Shown: positions 11,779 through 24,176, counted from the stretch's first letter. The stretch: 64,000 nucleotides of DNA from Luzula sylvatica (GCA_946800325.1 OX326959.1:35578908-35642907); one strand, 5' to 3'. Made by a program: numbers and translations. The notes: generated by a model not told the origin, from the letters alone.

Positions 11779-12829
11779 CTTCAATTACGGAGTATTTTGA
11801 GTACGATATGAAAATTTAGTATTTTGCATGTGTTACACTAAAATTTTAATATTTTTTTAAAAAATATCTTAATTGAATTTCTTGAAGGTGTTAGACTTCA
11901 ATTTTTGCATTTTTAAGAAATTTTTGAAAAAATTGAAATTTGTGTGTGTTAGTCTTCAATTACGGAGTATTTTACGTACGATAAGAAAATTGTTTATTTG
12001 GCTTGTGTTACACTGATATTTTAACATTTTTTTCAAAAATATCATAATTGATTTTTTTGAAGGTGTTGGACTAATGTTTTTGCATTTTTATGAAAATTTG
12101 GAAAAAATTGAAATTTGTGTGTGTTAGTCTTCTATTACGGAGTATTTTTTGTACGACATGAAAATTGAGTATTTGGAATGTGTTACACTTCAATTTTAAC
12201 ATTTTTTTAAAAAATATCTTAATTGAATTTTTTTAAGGTGTGAGACTTCAGTTTTAGCATTTTTAAAAAAATTTTAAAAAAATTGAAATTTATGTGTTAA
12301 AGTCTTCAATTACATAGTATTTTGAGCTGGACATAAAAATTGAGTATTTGTCTTGTGTTACACTGCAATTTTGATATTTTTACAAAAAACTATCTTAATT
12401 GTATTTTTTGAAGGTGTTAGACTTCAGTTTTTGCATTTTTAAGAAATTTTTCAAAAACTTTAAATTTGCGTGTGTTAGTCTTCAATTAAGGAGTATTTTG
12501 GGTACGACATGAAAATTGAGTATTTGGCTAGTGTTACACTGCAATTTTAACTTTTTTTCGAAAAAATATCTTAATTTAATTTTTTGAAGGTGTTAGACTT
12601 CAATTTTTGCATTTTTAAGAAAATTTGAAAAAATTGAAATTTGTGTGTGTTAGTCTTCAATTACGTAGTATTTTGACTACGATATGAAAATTGAGTATTT
12701 TGCATGTGTTACACTAAAATTTTAAAAAAATTTTAAAAAATATCTTAATTGAATTTTTTGAAGGTGTTAGACTTCTGTTTTTGAATTTTTAAGAGATTTT
12801 AGAAAAAATTGAAATTTGTGTGTGTTATT
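11779..12829 (+). repeat. 6-monomer cassette, copy 1 (1,051 bp)
   Basis: Monomers start near 11779, 11954, 12129, 12303, 12479 and 12655. Diagnostic types in order are GATATG with AATTTAG, TTTTACGTACGATAAG, TTTTTTGTACGACATG, TTACATAGTATTTTGAGC, TTAAGGAGTATTTTGGG, and TTACGTAGTATTTTGAC. The cassette turns a 15-mer (2,573 bp) into a 21-mer (about 3,626 bp). Copy 2 is at 20551-21601. Confidence 0.82.
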
Positions 12830-14573
12830 CTTCAATTACGGAGTATTTTGAGTACGATATGAAAATTTAGTATTTTGCATATGTTACACTAAAATTTTAA
12901 TATTTTTTTAAAAAATATCTTAATTGAATTTCTTGAAGGTGTTAGACTTCAATTTTTGCATTTTTAAGAAATTTTTGAAAAAATTGAAATTTGTGTGTGT
13001 TAGTCTTCAATTACGGAGTATTTTGGGTACGACATGAAAATTAAGTATTTTGAATGTGTCACACTTCAATTTTAAAAAAAATTAAAAAAATATATTAATT
13101 GAATTTTTTGATGGAGTTACACTTCATTTTTTTTCATTTTTAAGAAATTTTTAAAAAAATTGAAATTTGTGTGTGTTAGTCTTCAATTACGGAGTATTTT
13201 GAGTACGATATGAAAATTGAGTATTTTGCATGTGTTACACTACAATTTTAACATTTTTTAAAAAAATATCTTAATTCAATTTCTTGAAGGTGTTGGACTT
13301 CTCTTTTTGAATTTTTAAGAGGTTTTTGAAAAAATTGAAATTTGTGTGTGTTAGTCTTCAATTACGGAGTATTTTACGTACGACACGAAAATTGTTTATT
13401 TGGCTTGTGTTACACTTCAATTTTAACATTTTTTTAAAATATATTAATTAAATTTTTTGAATGTGTTGGACTTCTGTTTTTGCATTTTTAAGAAATTTTT
13501 AAAAAAATTGAAATTTGTTCGTGTTAGTCTTCAATTACGGAGTATGTTGAGTACGACATGAAAATTGAGTATTTGGCTAGTGTTACACTGCAATTTTAAC
13601 TTTTTTTCGAAAAAATATCTTAATTTAATTTTTTGAAGGTGTTAGACTTCAATTTTTGCATTTTTAAGAAATTTTTAAAAAATTGAAATTTGTGTGTGTT
13701 AGTCTTCAATTACGGAGTATTTTGAGTACGACATAAAAATTGAGTATTTTGCTTGTTTTATACTTCAATTTTGACATATTTTAAAAAATATCTTAATTAA
13801 ATTTTTGGAAGGTGTTAGACTTCTTTCTTTGCATTTTTAAGAAAATTTGAAAAAATTGAAATTTGTGTGTGTTAGTCTTCAATTACGTAGTATTTTGACT
13901 ACGATATGAAAATTGAGTATTTTGCATGTGTTACACTAAAATTTTAAAAAAATTTAAAAAAATATCTTAATTGAATTTTTTGAAGGTGTTAGACTTCTGT
14001 TTTTGAATTTTTAAGAGATTTTAGAAAAAATTGAAATTTGTGTGTGTTATTCTTCAATTACGGAGTATTTTGAGTACGACATGAAAATTGAGTATTTGGC
14101 TTGTGTTACACTGCAATTTTAACTTTTTTTCAAAAAAATTTCTTAATTTAATTTTTCGAAGGTGTTAGACTTCAATTTTTGCATTTTTAAGAAATTTTTA
14201 AAAAATTGAAATGTGTGTGTGTTAGTCTTCAATTACGGAGTATTTTGAGTACGACATAAAAATTGAGTATTTAGCTTGTTTTATACTTCAATTTTAACAT
14301 ATTTTAAAAAATATCTTAATTAAATTTTTTGAAGGTGTTAGACTTCTGTTATTGCATTTTTAAGAAAATTTGAAAATAATGAAATTTGTGTGTGTTAGTC
14401 TTCAATTACGGTGTATTTTGAGTGCGATATGAAAATTGAGTATTTTACATGTGTTACACTAAAATTTGAACATTTTTAAAAAAAATATCTTAATTAAATT
14501 TTTTGAAGGTGTTAGACTTCTGTTTTTGCATTTTTAAGAAAATTTGAAAAAAATTAAATTTGTGTGTGTTAGC

Positions 14574-14708
14574 CTTCAATTACGGTGTATTTTGAGTACG
14601 ATACGAAAATTGAGTATTTTGCATGTGTTAGACAAAAATTTTAAATTAGACTTCAGTATTTGCATTTTTAAGATATTTTTGAAAAAATTGAAATTTGTGC
14701 GTGTTAGT
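14574..14708 (+). repeat. Truncated 135-bp monomer (one per HOR)
   Basis: The GTGTTAGACAAAAATTTTAAATTAGACTTC region has lost about 39 bp, nearly all of sub-repeat 2. The same short monomer recurs in every 15-mer, 18-mer and 12-mer (for example near 17147, 19720, 23346, 25921, 28494, 31578, 32235, 35355, 38448, 40503, 42558 and 44612), so the deletion predates all of them. It accounts for HOR lengths being about 40 bp less than a whole number of 174-bp monomers. Confidence 0.85.
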
Positions 14709-15231
14709 CTTCAATTACGAAGTATTTTGAGTATGACATGAAAATTGAATATTTTACTTGTTTTATACTTCAATTTTAATATTTTTTTAAAATATATTAA
14801 TTGAAATTTTTGAAGGTGTTAGACTTCTACTTTTGCATTTTTCAGAAAATTTTTAAAAAATTGAAATTTGTTCGTGTTAGTCTTCAATTACGGAGTATTT
14901 TGAGTACGACATGAAAATTGTATATTTGGCTTGTGTTACACTTAAATTTTAACATTTTTTTCAAAAATATCATAATTGATTTTTTTGAAGGTGTTGGACT
15001 AATGTTTTTGCATTTTTAAGAAAATTTGGAAAAAAATTGAAATTTGTGTGTGTTAGTCTTTAATTACGAAGTATTTCGAGTACGACATAAAAATTGAGTA
15101 TTTTGCTTGTTTTATACTTCAATTTTAACATATTTAAAAAAATATCTTAATTAAATTTTTTGAAGGTTTTAGACTTCAGTTTTTGAATTTTTAAGAGATT
15201 TTTGAAAAAATTGAAATTTGTGTGTGTTAGT

Positions 15232-15404
15232 CTTCAATTACGGAGTATTTTGAGTACGACATGAAAATTGAGTATTTTGCTTGTTTTATACTTCAATTTT
15301 AACATATTTAAAAAAATATCTTAATTAATTTTTTTGAAGGTGTTAGACTTCTGTTTTTGCATTTTTAAGAAAATTTGAAAAAATTAATATTTGTGTGTGT
15401 TTGT
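15232..15404 (+). repeat. Reference satellite monomer (three sub-repeats)
   Basis: This is a typical monomer, chosen to show the internal structure. It splits into three sub-repeats at 15232-15290, 15291-15347 and 15348-15404 (59, 57 and 57 bp). Each begins CTTCAATT or a close variant (CTTCTGTT in the third here), is A/T-rich in the middle, and ends with a GTTTTATA / GTGTTAGA / GTGTTTGT type tail. Sub-repeat 1 carries the most conserved block and both CpGs of the consensus (TTACGGAG and GTACGAC). Sub-repeats 2 and 3 carry the length-variable A and T runs. The common variant of sub-repeat 3 starts CTTCAATTTTTGC and matches the other two starts exactly over 8 bases. Confidence 0.85.
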
Positions 15405-17977
15405 CTTCAATTACGGAGTATTTTGAGTACGATATGAAAATTTAGTATTTTGCATGTGTTACACTAAAATTTTAATATTTTTTTAAAAAATATCTTAATT
15501 GAATTTCTTGAAGGTGTTAGACTTCAATTTTTGCATTTTTAAGAAATTTTTGAAAAAATTGAAATTTGTGTGTGTTAGTCTTCAATTACGGAGTATTTTG
15601 GGTACGACATGAAAATTAAGTATTTTGAATGTGTCACACTTCAATTTTAAAAAAAATTAAAAAAATATATTAATTGAATTTTTTGATGGAGTTACACTTC
15701 ATTTTTTTTCATTTTTAAGAAATTTTTAAAAAAATTGAAATTTGTGTGTGTTAGTCTTCAATTACGGAGTATTTTGAGTACGATATGAAAATTGAGTATT
15801 TTGCATGTGTTACACTACAATTTTAACACTTTTTAAAAAAATATCTTAATTCAATTTTTTGAAGGTGTTGGACTTCTCTTTTTGAATTTTTAAGAGGTTT
15901 TTGAAAAAATTGAAATTTGTGTGTGTTAGTCTTCAATTACGGAGTATTTTACGTACGACACGAAAATTGTTTATTTGGCTTGTGTTACACTTCAATTTTA
16001 ACATTTTTTTAAAATATATTAATTAAATTTTTTGAATGTGTTGGACTTCTGTTTTTGAATTTTTAAGAAATTTTTAAAAAAATTGAAATTTGTTCGTGTT
16101 AGTAGAATTACGGAGTATGTTGAGTACGACATGAAAATTGAGTATTTGGCTAGTGTTACACTGCAATTTTAACTTTTTTTCGAAAAAATATCTTAATTTA
16201 ATTTTTTGAAGGTGTTAGACTTCAATTTTTGCATTTTTAAGAAATTTTTAAAAAATTGAAATTTGTGTGTGTTAGTCTTCAATTACGGAGTATTTTGAGT
16301 ACGACATAAAAATTGAGTATTTTGCTTGTTTTATACTTCAATTTTGACATATTTTAAAAAATATCTTAATTAAATTTTTGGAAGGTGTTAGACTTCTTTC
16401 TTTGCATTTTTAAGAAAATTTGAAAAAATTGAAATTTGTGTGTGTTAGTCTTCAATTACGTAGTATTTTGACTACGATATGAAAATTGAGTATTTTGCAT
16501 GTGTTACACTAAAATTTTAAAAAAATTTTAAAAAATATCTTAATTGAATTTTTTGAAGGTGTTAGACTTCTGTTTTTGAATTTTTAAGAGATTTTAGAAA
16601 AAATTGAAATTTGTGTGTGTTATTCTTCAATTACGGAGTATTTTGAGTACGACATGAAAATTGAGTATTTGGCTTGTGTTACACTGCAATTTTAACTTTT
16701 TTTCAAAAAAATTTCTTAATTTAATTTTTCGAAGGTGTTAGACTTCAATTTTTGCATTTTTAAGAAATTTTTAAAAAATTGAAATGTGTGTGTGTTAGTC
16801 TTCAATTACGGAGTATTTTGAGTACGACATAAAAATTGAGTATTTAGCTTGTTTTATACTTCCATTTTAACATATTTTAAAAAATATCTTAATTAAATTT
16901 TTTGAAGGTGTTAGACTTCTGTTATTGCATTTTTAAGAAAATTTGAAAATAATGAAATTTGTGTGTGTTAGTCTTCAATTACGGTGTATTTTGAGTGCGA
17001 TATGAAAATTGAGTATTTTACATGTGTTACACTAAAATTTGAACATTTTTAAAAAAAATATCTTAATTAAATTTTTTGAAGGTGTTAGACTTCTGTTTTT
17101 GCATTTTTAAGAAAATTTGAAAAAAATTAAATTTGTGTGTGTTAGCCTTCAATTACGGTGTATTTTGAGTACGATACGAAAATTGAGTATTTTGCATGTG
17201 TTAGACAAAAATTTTAAATTAGACTTCAGTATTTGCATTTTTAAGATATTTTTGAAAAAATTGAAATTTGTGCGTGTTAGTCTTCAATTACGAAGTATTT
17301 TGAGTATGACATGAAAATTGAATATTTTACTTGTTTTATACTTCAATTTTAATATTTTTTTAAAATATATTAATTGAAATTTTTGAAGGTGTTAGACTTC
17401 TACTTTTGCATTTTTCAGAAAATTTTTAAAAAATTGAAATTTGTTCGTGTTAGTCTTCAATTACGGAGTATTTTGAGTACGACATGAAAATTGTATATTT
17501 GGCTTGTGTTACACTTAAATTTTAACATTTTTTTCAAAAATATCATAATTGATTTTTTTGAAGGTGTTGGACTAATGTTTTTGCATTTTTAAGAAAATTT
17601 GGAAAAAAATTGAAATTTGTGTGTGTTAGTCTTTAATTACGAAGTATTTCGAGTACGACATAAAAATTGAGTATTTTGCTTGTTTTATACTTCAATTTTA
17701 ACATATTTAAAAAAATATCTTAATTAAATTTTTTGAAGGTTTTAGACTTCAGTTTTTGAATTTTTAAGAGATTTTTGAAAAAATTGAAATTTGTGTGTGT
17801 TAGTCTTCAATTACGGAGTATTTTGAGTACGACATGAAAATTGAGTATTTTGCTTGTTTTATACTTCAATTTTAACATATTTAAAAAAATATCTTAATTA
17901 ATTTTTTTGAAGGTGTTAGACTTCTGTTTTTGCATTTTTAAGAAAATTTGAAAAAATTAATATTTGTGTGTGTTTGT
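15405..17977 (+). repeat. 15-mer HOR, copy 2 (2,573 bp)
   Basis: It has the same 15 monomer types in the same order as the preceding copy, and I counted all fifteen landmarks between 15411 and 17810. It carries GTTAGTAGAATTACGG at about 16100 where copy 1 reads GTTAGTCTTCAATTACGG. That 2-3 bp loss accounts for most of the length difference and is shared with copy 3, so it predates their duplication. Confidence 0.88.
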
Positions 17978-20550
17978 CTTCAATTACGGAGTATTTTGAG
18001 TACGATATGAAAATTTAGTATTTTGCATGTGTTACACTAAAATTTTAATATTTTTTTAAAAAATATCTTAATTGAATTTCTTGAAGGTGTTAGACTTCAA
18101 TTTTTGCATTTTTAAGAAATTTTTGAAAAAATTGAAATTTGTGTGTGTTAGTCTTCAATTACGGAGTATTTTGGGTACGACATGAAAATTAAGTATTTTG
18201 AATGTGTCACACTTCAATTTTAAAAAAAATTAAAAAAATATATTAATTGAATTTTTTGATGGAGTTACACTTCATTTTTTTTCATTTTTAAGAAATTTTT
18301 AAAAAAATTGAAATTTGTGTGTGTTAGTCTTCAATTACGGAGTATTTTGAGTACGATATGAAAATTGAGTATTTTGCATGTGTTACACTACAATTTTAAC
18401 ACTTTTTAAAAAAATATCTTAATTCAATTTTTTGAAGGTGTTGGACTTCTCTTTTTGAATTTTTAAGAGGTTTTTGAAAAAATTGAAATTTGTGTGTGTT
18501 AGTCTTCAATTACGGAGTATTTTACGTACGACACGAAAATTGTTTATTTGGCTTGTGTTACACTTCAATTTTAACATTTTTTTAAAATATATTAATTAAA
18601 TTTTTTGAATGTGTTGGACTTCTGTTTTTGAATTTTTAAGAAATTTTTAAAAAAATTGAAATTTGTTCGTGTTAGTAGAATTACGGAGTATGTTGAGTAC
18701 GACATGAAAATTGAGTATTTGGCTAGTGTTACACTGCAATTTTAACTTTTTTTCGAAAAAATATCTTAATTTAATTTTTTGAAGGTGTTAGACTTCAATT
18801 TTTGCATTTTTAAGAAATTTTTAAAAAATTGAAATTTGTGTGTGTTAGTCTTCAATTACGGAGTATTTTGAGTACGACATAAAAATTGAGTATTTTGCTT
18901 GTTTTATACTTCAATTTTGACATATTTTAAAAAATATCTTAATTAAATTTTTGGAAGGTGTTAGACTTCTTTCTTTGCATTTTTAAGAAAATTTGAAAAA
19001 ATTGAAATTTGTGTGTGTTAGTCTTCAATTACGTAGTATTTTGACTACGATATGAAAATTGAGTATTTTGCATGTGTTACACTAAAATTTTAAAAAAATT
19101 TAAAAAAATATCTTAATTGAATTTTTTGAAGGTGTTAGACTTCTGTTTTTGAATTTTTAAGAGATTTTAGAAAAAAATGAAATTTGTGTGTGTTATTCTT
19201 CAATTACGGAGTATTTTGAGTACGACATGAAAATTGAGTATTTGGCTTGTGTTACACTGCAATTTTAACTTTTTTTCAAAAAAATTTCTTAATTTAATTT
19301 TTCGAAGGTGTTAGACTTCAATTTTTGCATTTTTAAGAAATTTTAAAAAAATTGAAATGTGTGTGTGTTAGTCTTCAATTACGGAGTATTTTGAGTACGA
19401 CATAAAAATTGAGTATTTAGCTTGTTTTATACTTCAATTTTAACATATTTTAAAAAATATCTTAATTAAATTTTTTGAAGGTGTTAGACTTCTGTTATTG
19501 CATTTTTAAGAAAATTTGAAAATAATGAAATTTGTGTGTGTTAGTCTTCAATTACGGTGTATTTTGAGTGCGATATGAAAATTGAGTATTTTACATGTGT
19601 TACACTAAAATTTGAACATTTTTAAAAAAAATATCTTAATTAAATTTTTTGAAGGTGTTAGACTTCTGTTTTTGCATTTTTAAGAAAATTTGAAAAAAAT
19701 TAAATTTGTGTGTGTTAGCCTTCAATTACGGTGTATTTTGAGTACGATACGAAAATTGAGTATTTTGCATGTGTTAGACAAAAATTTTAAATTAGACTTC
19801 AGTATTTGCATTTTTAAGATATTTTTGAAAAAATTGAAATTTGTGCGTGTTAGTCTTCAATTACGAAGTATTTTGAGTATGACATGAAAATTGAATATTT
19901 TACTTGTTTTATACTTCAATTTTAATATTTTTTTAAAATATATTAATTGAAATTTTTGAAGGTGTTAGACTTCTACTTTTGCATTTTTCAGAAAATTTTT
20001 AAAAAATTGAAATTTGTTCGTGTTAGTCTTCAATTACGGAGTATTTTGAGTACGACATGAAAATTGTATATTTGGCTTGTGTTACACTTAAATTTTAACA
20101 TTTTTTTCAAAAATATCATAATTGATTTTTTTGAAGGTGTTGGACTAATGTTTTTGCATTTTTAAGAAAATTTGGAAAAAAATTGAAATTTGTGTGTGTT
20201 AGTCTTTAATTACGAAGTATTTCGAGTACGACATAAAAATTGAGTATTTTGCTTGTTTTATACTTCAATTTTAACATATTTAAAAAAATATCTTAATTAA
20301 ATTTTTTGAAGGTTTTAGACTTCAGTTTTTGAATTTTTAAGAGATTTTTGAAAAAATTGAAATTTGTGTGTGTTAGTCTTCAATTACGGAGTATTTTGAG
20401 TACGACATGAAAATTGAGTATTTTGCTTGTTTTATACTTCAATTTTAACATATTTAAAAAAATATCTTAATTAATTTTTTTGAAGGTGTTAGAATTCTGT
20501 TTTTGCATTTTTTAGAAAATTTGAAAAAATTAATATTTGTGTGTGTTTGT
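17978..20550 (+). repeat. 15-mer HOR, copy 3 (2,573 bp)
   Basis: This is the same order as copies 1 and 2. It shares the GTTAGTAGAATTACGG variant with copy 2 (here at about 18674). It is followed directly by the second 6-mer cassette. Confidence 0.87.
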
Positions 20551-21601
20551 CTTCAATTACGGAGTATTTTGAGTACGATATGAAAATTTAGTATTTTGCA
20601 TGTGTTACACTAAAATTTTAATATTTTTTTAAAAAATATCTTAATTGAATTTCTTGAAGGTGTTAGACTTCAATTTTTGCATTTTTAAGAAATTTTTGAA
20701 AAAATTGAAATTTGTGTGTGTTAGTCTTCAATTACGGAGTATTTTACGTACGATAAGAAAATTGTTTATTTGGCTTGTGTTACACTGATATTTTAACATT
20801 TTTTTCAAAAATATCATAATTGATTTTTTTGAAGGTGTTGGACTAATGTTTTTGCATTTTTATGAAAATTTGGAAAAAATTGAAATTTGTGTGTGTTAGT
20901 CTTCTATTACGGAGTATTTTTTGTACGACATGAAAATTGAGTATTTGGAATGTGTTACACTTCAATTTTAACATTTTTTTAAAAAATATCTTAATTGAAT
21001 TTTTTTAAGGTGTGAGACTTCAGTTTTAGCATTTTTAAAAAAATTTTAAAAAAATTGAAATTTATGTGTTAAAGTCTTCAATTACATAGTATTTTGAGCT
21101 GGACATAAAAATTGAGTATTTGTCTTGTGTTACACTGCAATTTTGATATTTTTACAAAAAACTATCTTAATTGTATTTTTTGAAGGTGTTAGACTTCAGT
21201 TTTTGCATTTTTAAGAAATTTTTCAAAAACTTTAAATTTGCGTGTGTTAGTCTTCAATTAAGGAGTATTTTGGGTACGACATGAAAATTGAGTATTTGGC
21301 TAGTGTTACACTGCAATTTTAACTTTTTTTCGAAAAAATATCTTAATTTAATTTTTTGAAGGTGTTAGACTTCAATTTTTGCATTTTTAAGAAAATTTGA
21401 AAAAATTGAAATTTGTGTGTGTTAGTCTTCAATTACGTAGTATTTTGACTACGATATGAAAATTGAGTATTTTGCATGTGTTACACTAAAATTTTAAAAA
21501 AATTTTAAAAAATATCTTAATTGAATTTTTTGAAGGTGTTAGACTTCTGTTTTTGAATTTTTAAGAGATTTTAGAAAAAATTGAAATTTGTGTGTGTTAT
21601 T
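20551..21601 (+). repeat. 6-monomer cassette, copy 2 (1,051 bp)
   Basis: It has the same six monomer types in the same order as at 11779-12829, with the same length of 1,051 bp. The ACGTACGATAAG form, with AAG where other copies read ATG, is shared by both cassettes, but the third occurrence at 29520 reads ACGTACGATATG. Confidence 0.85.
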
Positions 21602-24176
21602 CTTCAATTACGGAGTATTTTGAGTACGATATGAAAATTTAGTATTTTGCATATGTTACACTAAAATTTTAATATTTTTTTAAAAAATATCTTAATTGAA
21701 TTTCTTGAAGGTGTTAGACTTCAATTTTTGCATTTTTAAGAAATTTTTGAAAAAATTGAAATTTGTGTGTGTTAGTCTTCAATTACGGATTATTTTGGGT
21801 ACGACATGAAAATTAAGTATTTTGAATGTGTCACACTTCAATTTTAAAAAAAATTAAAAAAATATATTAATTGAATTTTTTGATGGAGTTACACTTCATT
21901 TTTTTTCATTTTTAAGAAATTTTTAAAAAAATTGAAATTTGTGTGTGTTAGTCTTCAATTACGGAGTATTTTGAGTACGATATGAAAATTGAGTATTTTG
22001 CATGTGTTACACTACAATTTTAACATTTTTTAAAAAAATATCTTAATTCAATTTCTTGAAGGTGTTGGACTTCTCTTTTTGAATTTTTAAGAGGTTTTTG
22101 AAAAAATTGAAATTTGTGTGTGTTAGTCTTCAATTACGGAGTATTTTACGTACGACACGAAAATTGTTTATTTGGCTTGTGTTACACTTCAATTTTAACA
22201 TTTTTTTAAAATATATTAATTAAATTTTTTGAATGTGTTGGACTTCTGTTTTTGCATTTTTAAGAAATTTTTAAAAAAATTGAAATTTGTTCGTGTTAGT
22301 CTTCAATTACGGAGTATGTTGAGTACGACATGAAAATTGAGTATTTGGCTAGTGTTACACTGCAATTTTAACTTTTTTTCGAAAAAATATCTTAATTTAA
22401 TTTTTTGAAGGTGTTAGACTTCAATTTTTGCATTTTTAAGAAATTTTTAAAAAATTGAAATTTGTGTGTGTTAGTCTTCAATTACGGAGTATTTTGAGTA
22501 CGACATAAAAATTGAGTATTTTGCTTGTTTTATACTTCAATTTTGACATATTTTAAAAAATATCTTAATTAAATTTTTGGAAGGTGTTAGACTTCTTTCT
22601 TTGCATTTTTAAGAAAATTTGAAAAAATTGAAATTTGTGTGTGTTAGTCTTCAATTACGTAGTATTTTGACTACGATATGAAAATTGAGTATTTTGCATG
22701 TGTTACACTAAAATTTTAAAAAAATTTTAAAAAATATCTTAATTGAATTTTTTGAAGGTGTTAGACTTCTGTTTTTGAATTTTTAAGAGATTTTAGAAAA
22801 AATTGAAATTTGTGTGTGTTATTCTTCAATTACGGAGTATTTTGAGTACGACATGAAAATTGAGTATTTGGCTTGTGTTACACTGCAATTTTAACTTTTT
22901 TTCAAAAAAATTTCTTAATTTAATTTTTCGAAGGTGTTAGACTTCAATTTTTGCATTTTTAAGAAATTTTTAAAAAATTGAAATGTGTGTGTGTTAGCCT
23001 TCAATTACGGAGTATTTTGAGTACGACATAAAAATTGAGTATTTAGCTTGTTTTATACTTCAATTTTAACATATTTTAAAAAATATCTTAATTAAATTTT
23101 TTGAAGGTGTTAGACTTCTGTTATTGCATTTTTAAGAAAATTTGAAAATAATGAAATTTGTGTGTGTTAGTCTTCAATTACGGTGTATTTTGAGTGCGAT
23201 ATGAAAATTGAGTATTTTACATGTGTTACACTAAAATTTGAACATTTTAAAAAAAAATATCTTAATTAAATTTTTTGAAGGTGTTAGACTTCTGTTTTTG
23301 CATTTTTAAGAAAATTTGAAAAAAATTAAATTTGTGTGTGTTAGCCTTCAATTACGGTGTATTTTGAGTACGATACGAAAATTGAGTATTTTGCATGTGT
23401 TAGACAAAAATTTTAAATTAGACTTCAGTATTTGCATTTTTAAGATATTTTTGAAAAAATTGAAATTTGTGCGTGTTAGTCTTCAATTACGAAGTATTTT
23501 GAGTATGACATGAAAATTGAATATTTTACTTGTTTTATACTTCAATTTTAATATTTTTTTAAAATATATTAATTGAAATTTTTGAAGGTGTTAGACTTCT
23601 ACTTTTGCATTTTTCAGAAAATTTTTAAAAAATTGAAATTTGTTCGTGTTAGTCTTCAATTACGGAGTATTTTGAGTACGACATGAAAATTGTATATTTG
23701 GCTTGTGTTACACTTAAATTTTAACATTTTTTTCAAAAATATCATAATTGATTTTTTTGAAGGTGTTGGACTAATGTTTTTGCATTATTAAGAAAATTTG
23801 GAAAAAAATTGAAATTTGTGTGTGTTAGTCTTTAATTACGAAGTATTTCGAGTACGACATAAAAATTGAGTATTTTGCTTGTTTTATACTTCAATTTTAA
23901 CATATTTAAAAAAATATCTTAATTAAATTTTTTGAATGTTTTAGACTTCAGTTTTTGAATTTTTAAGAGATTTTTAAAAAAATTGAAATTTGTGTGTGTT
24001 AGTCTTCAATTACGGAGTATTTTGAGTACGACATGAAAATTGAGTATTTTGCTTGTTTTATACTTCAATTTTAACATATTTAAAAAAATTTCTTAATTAA
24101 TTTTTTTGAAGGTGTTAGACTTCTGTTTTTGCATTTTTAAGAAAATTTGAAAAAATTAATATTTGTGTGTGTTTGT
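21602..24176 (+). repeat. 15-mer HOR, copy 4 (2,575 bp)
   Basis: It corresponds to copy 1 of the first super-unit. It has the full TTAGTCTTCAATTACGG form at about 22297, as copy 1 does at the same place, and not the shortened form of copies 2 and 3. It also begins with the GCATATGTTACAC variant also seen at 12878. Confidence 0.86.

Larger units (their letters stand above)
12830..15404 (+). repeat. 15-mer HOR, copy 1 (2,575 bp)
   Basis: Fifteen monomers include one shortened to 135 bp (landmarks at 14574 and 14709). Type order, with short tags, is GATATG/AATTTAG, TTTTGGGTACG, GATATG, TTTTACGTACG, GTATGTTGAG, ACATAAAA, TAGTATTTTGACTAC, TATTC/GGCTTG, ACATAAAA/TTAGC, GGTGTATTTTGAGTGCG, AGCC/GGTGT (135 bp), CGAAGT, AATTGTATATT, CTTTAATTACGAAG, and the near-consensus type. 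Copies are read from cttcaattacgg of the first type. Confidence 0.87.
11779..20550 (+). repeat. 8,772-bp super-unit, copy 1 (6-mer cassette + three 15-mers)
   Basis: This block consists of a 6-monomer cassette (11779-12829) followed by three 15-mers (12830-15404, 15405-17977, 17978-20550). The marker ACGTACGATAAG of the cassette is at 11974 and again at 20746, exactly 8,772 bp on. The start of a 65-codon chance frame inside the 15-mer shows the same offset (14544 and 23316). The period therefore holds over the cassette and the adjacent 15-mers. Confidence 0.88.

Noticed and set aside
14544..14741. 65-codon open frame repeated at 14544, 17117, 19690, 23316 and 25891 as a possible small gene family
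   Set aside because: It starts at TTG, lies wholly inside satellite monomers, exists only because of the 135-bp short monomer, is broken in the next HOR copy at 28464, and has no promoter, ribosome site or splice context. Its conservation follows from HOR identity.
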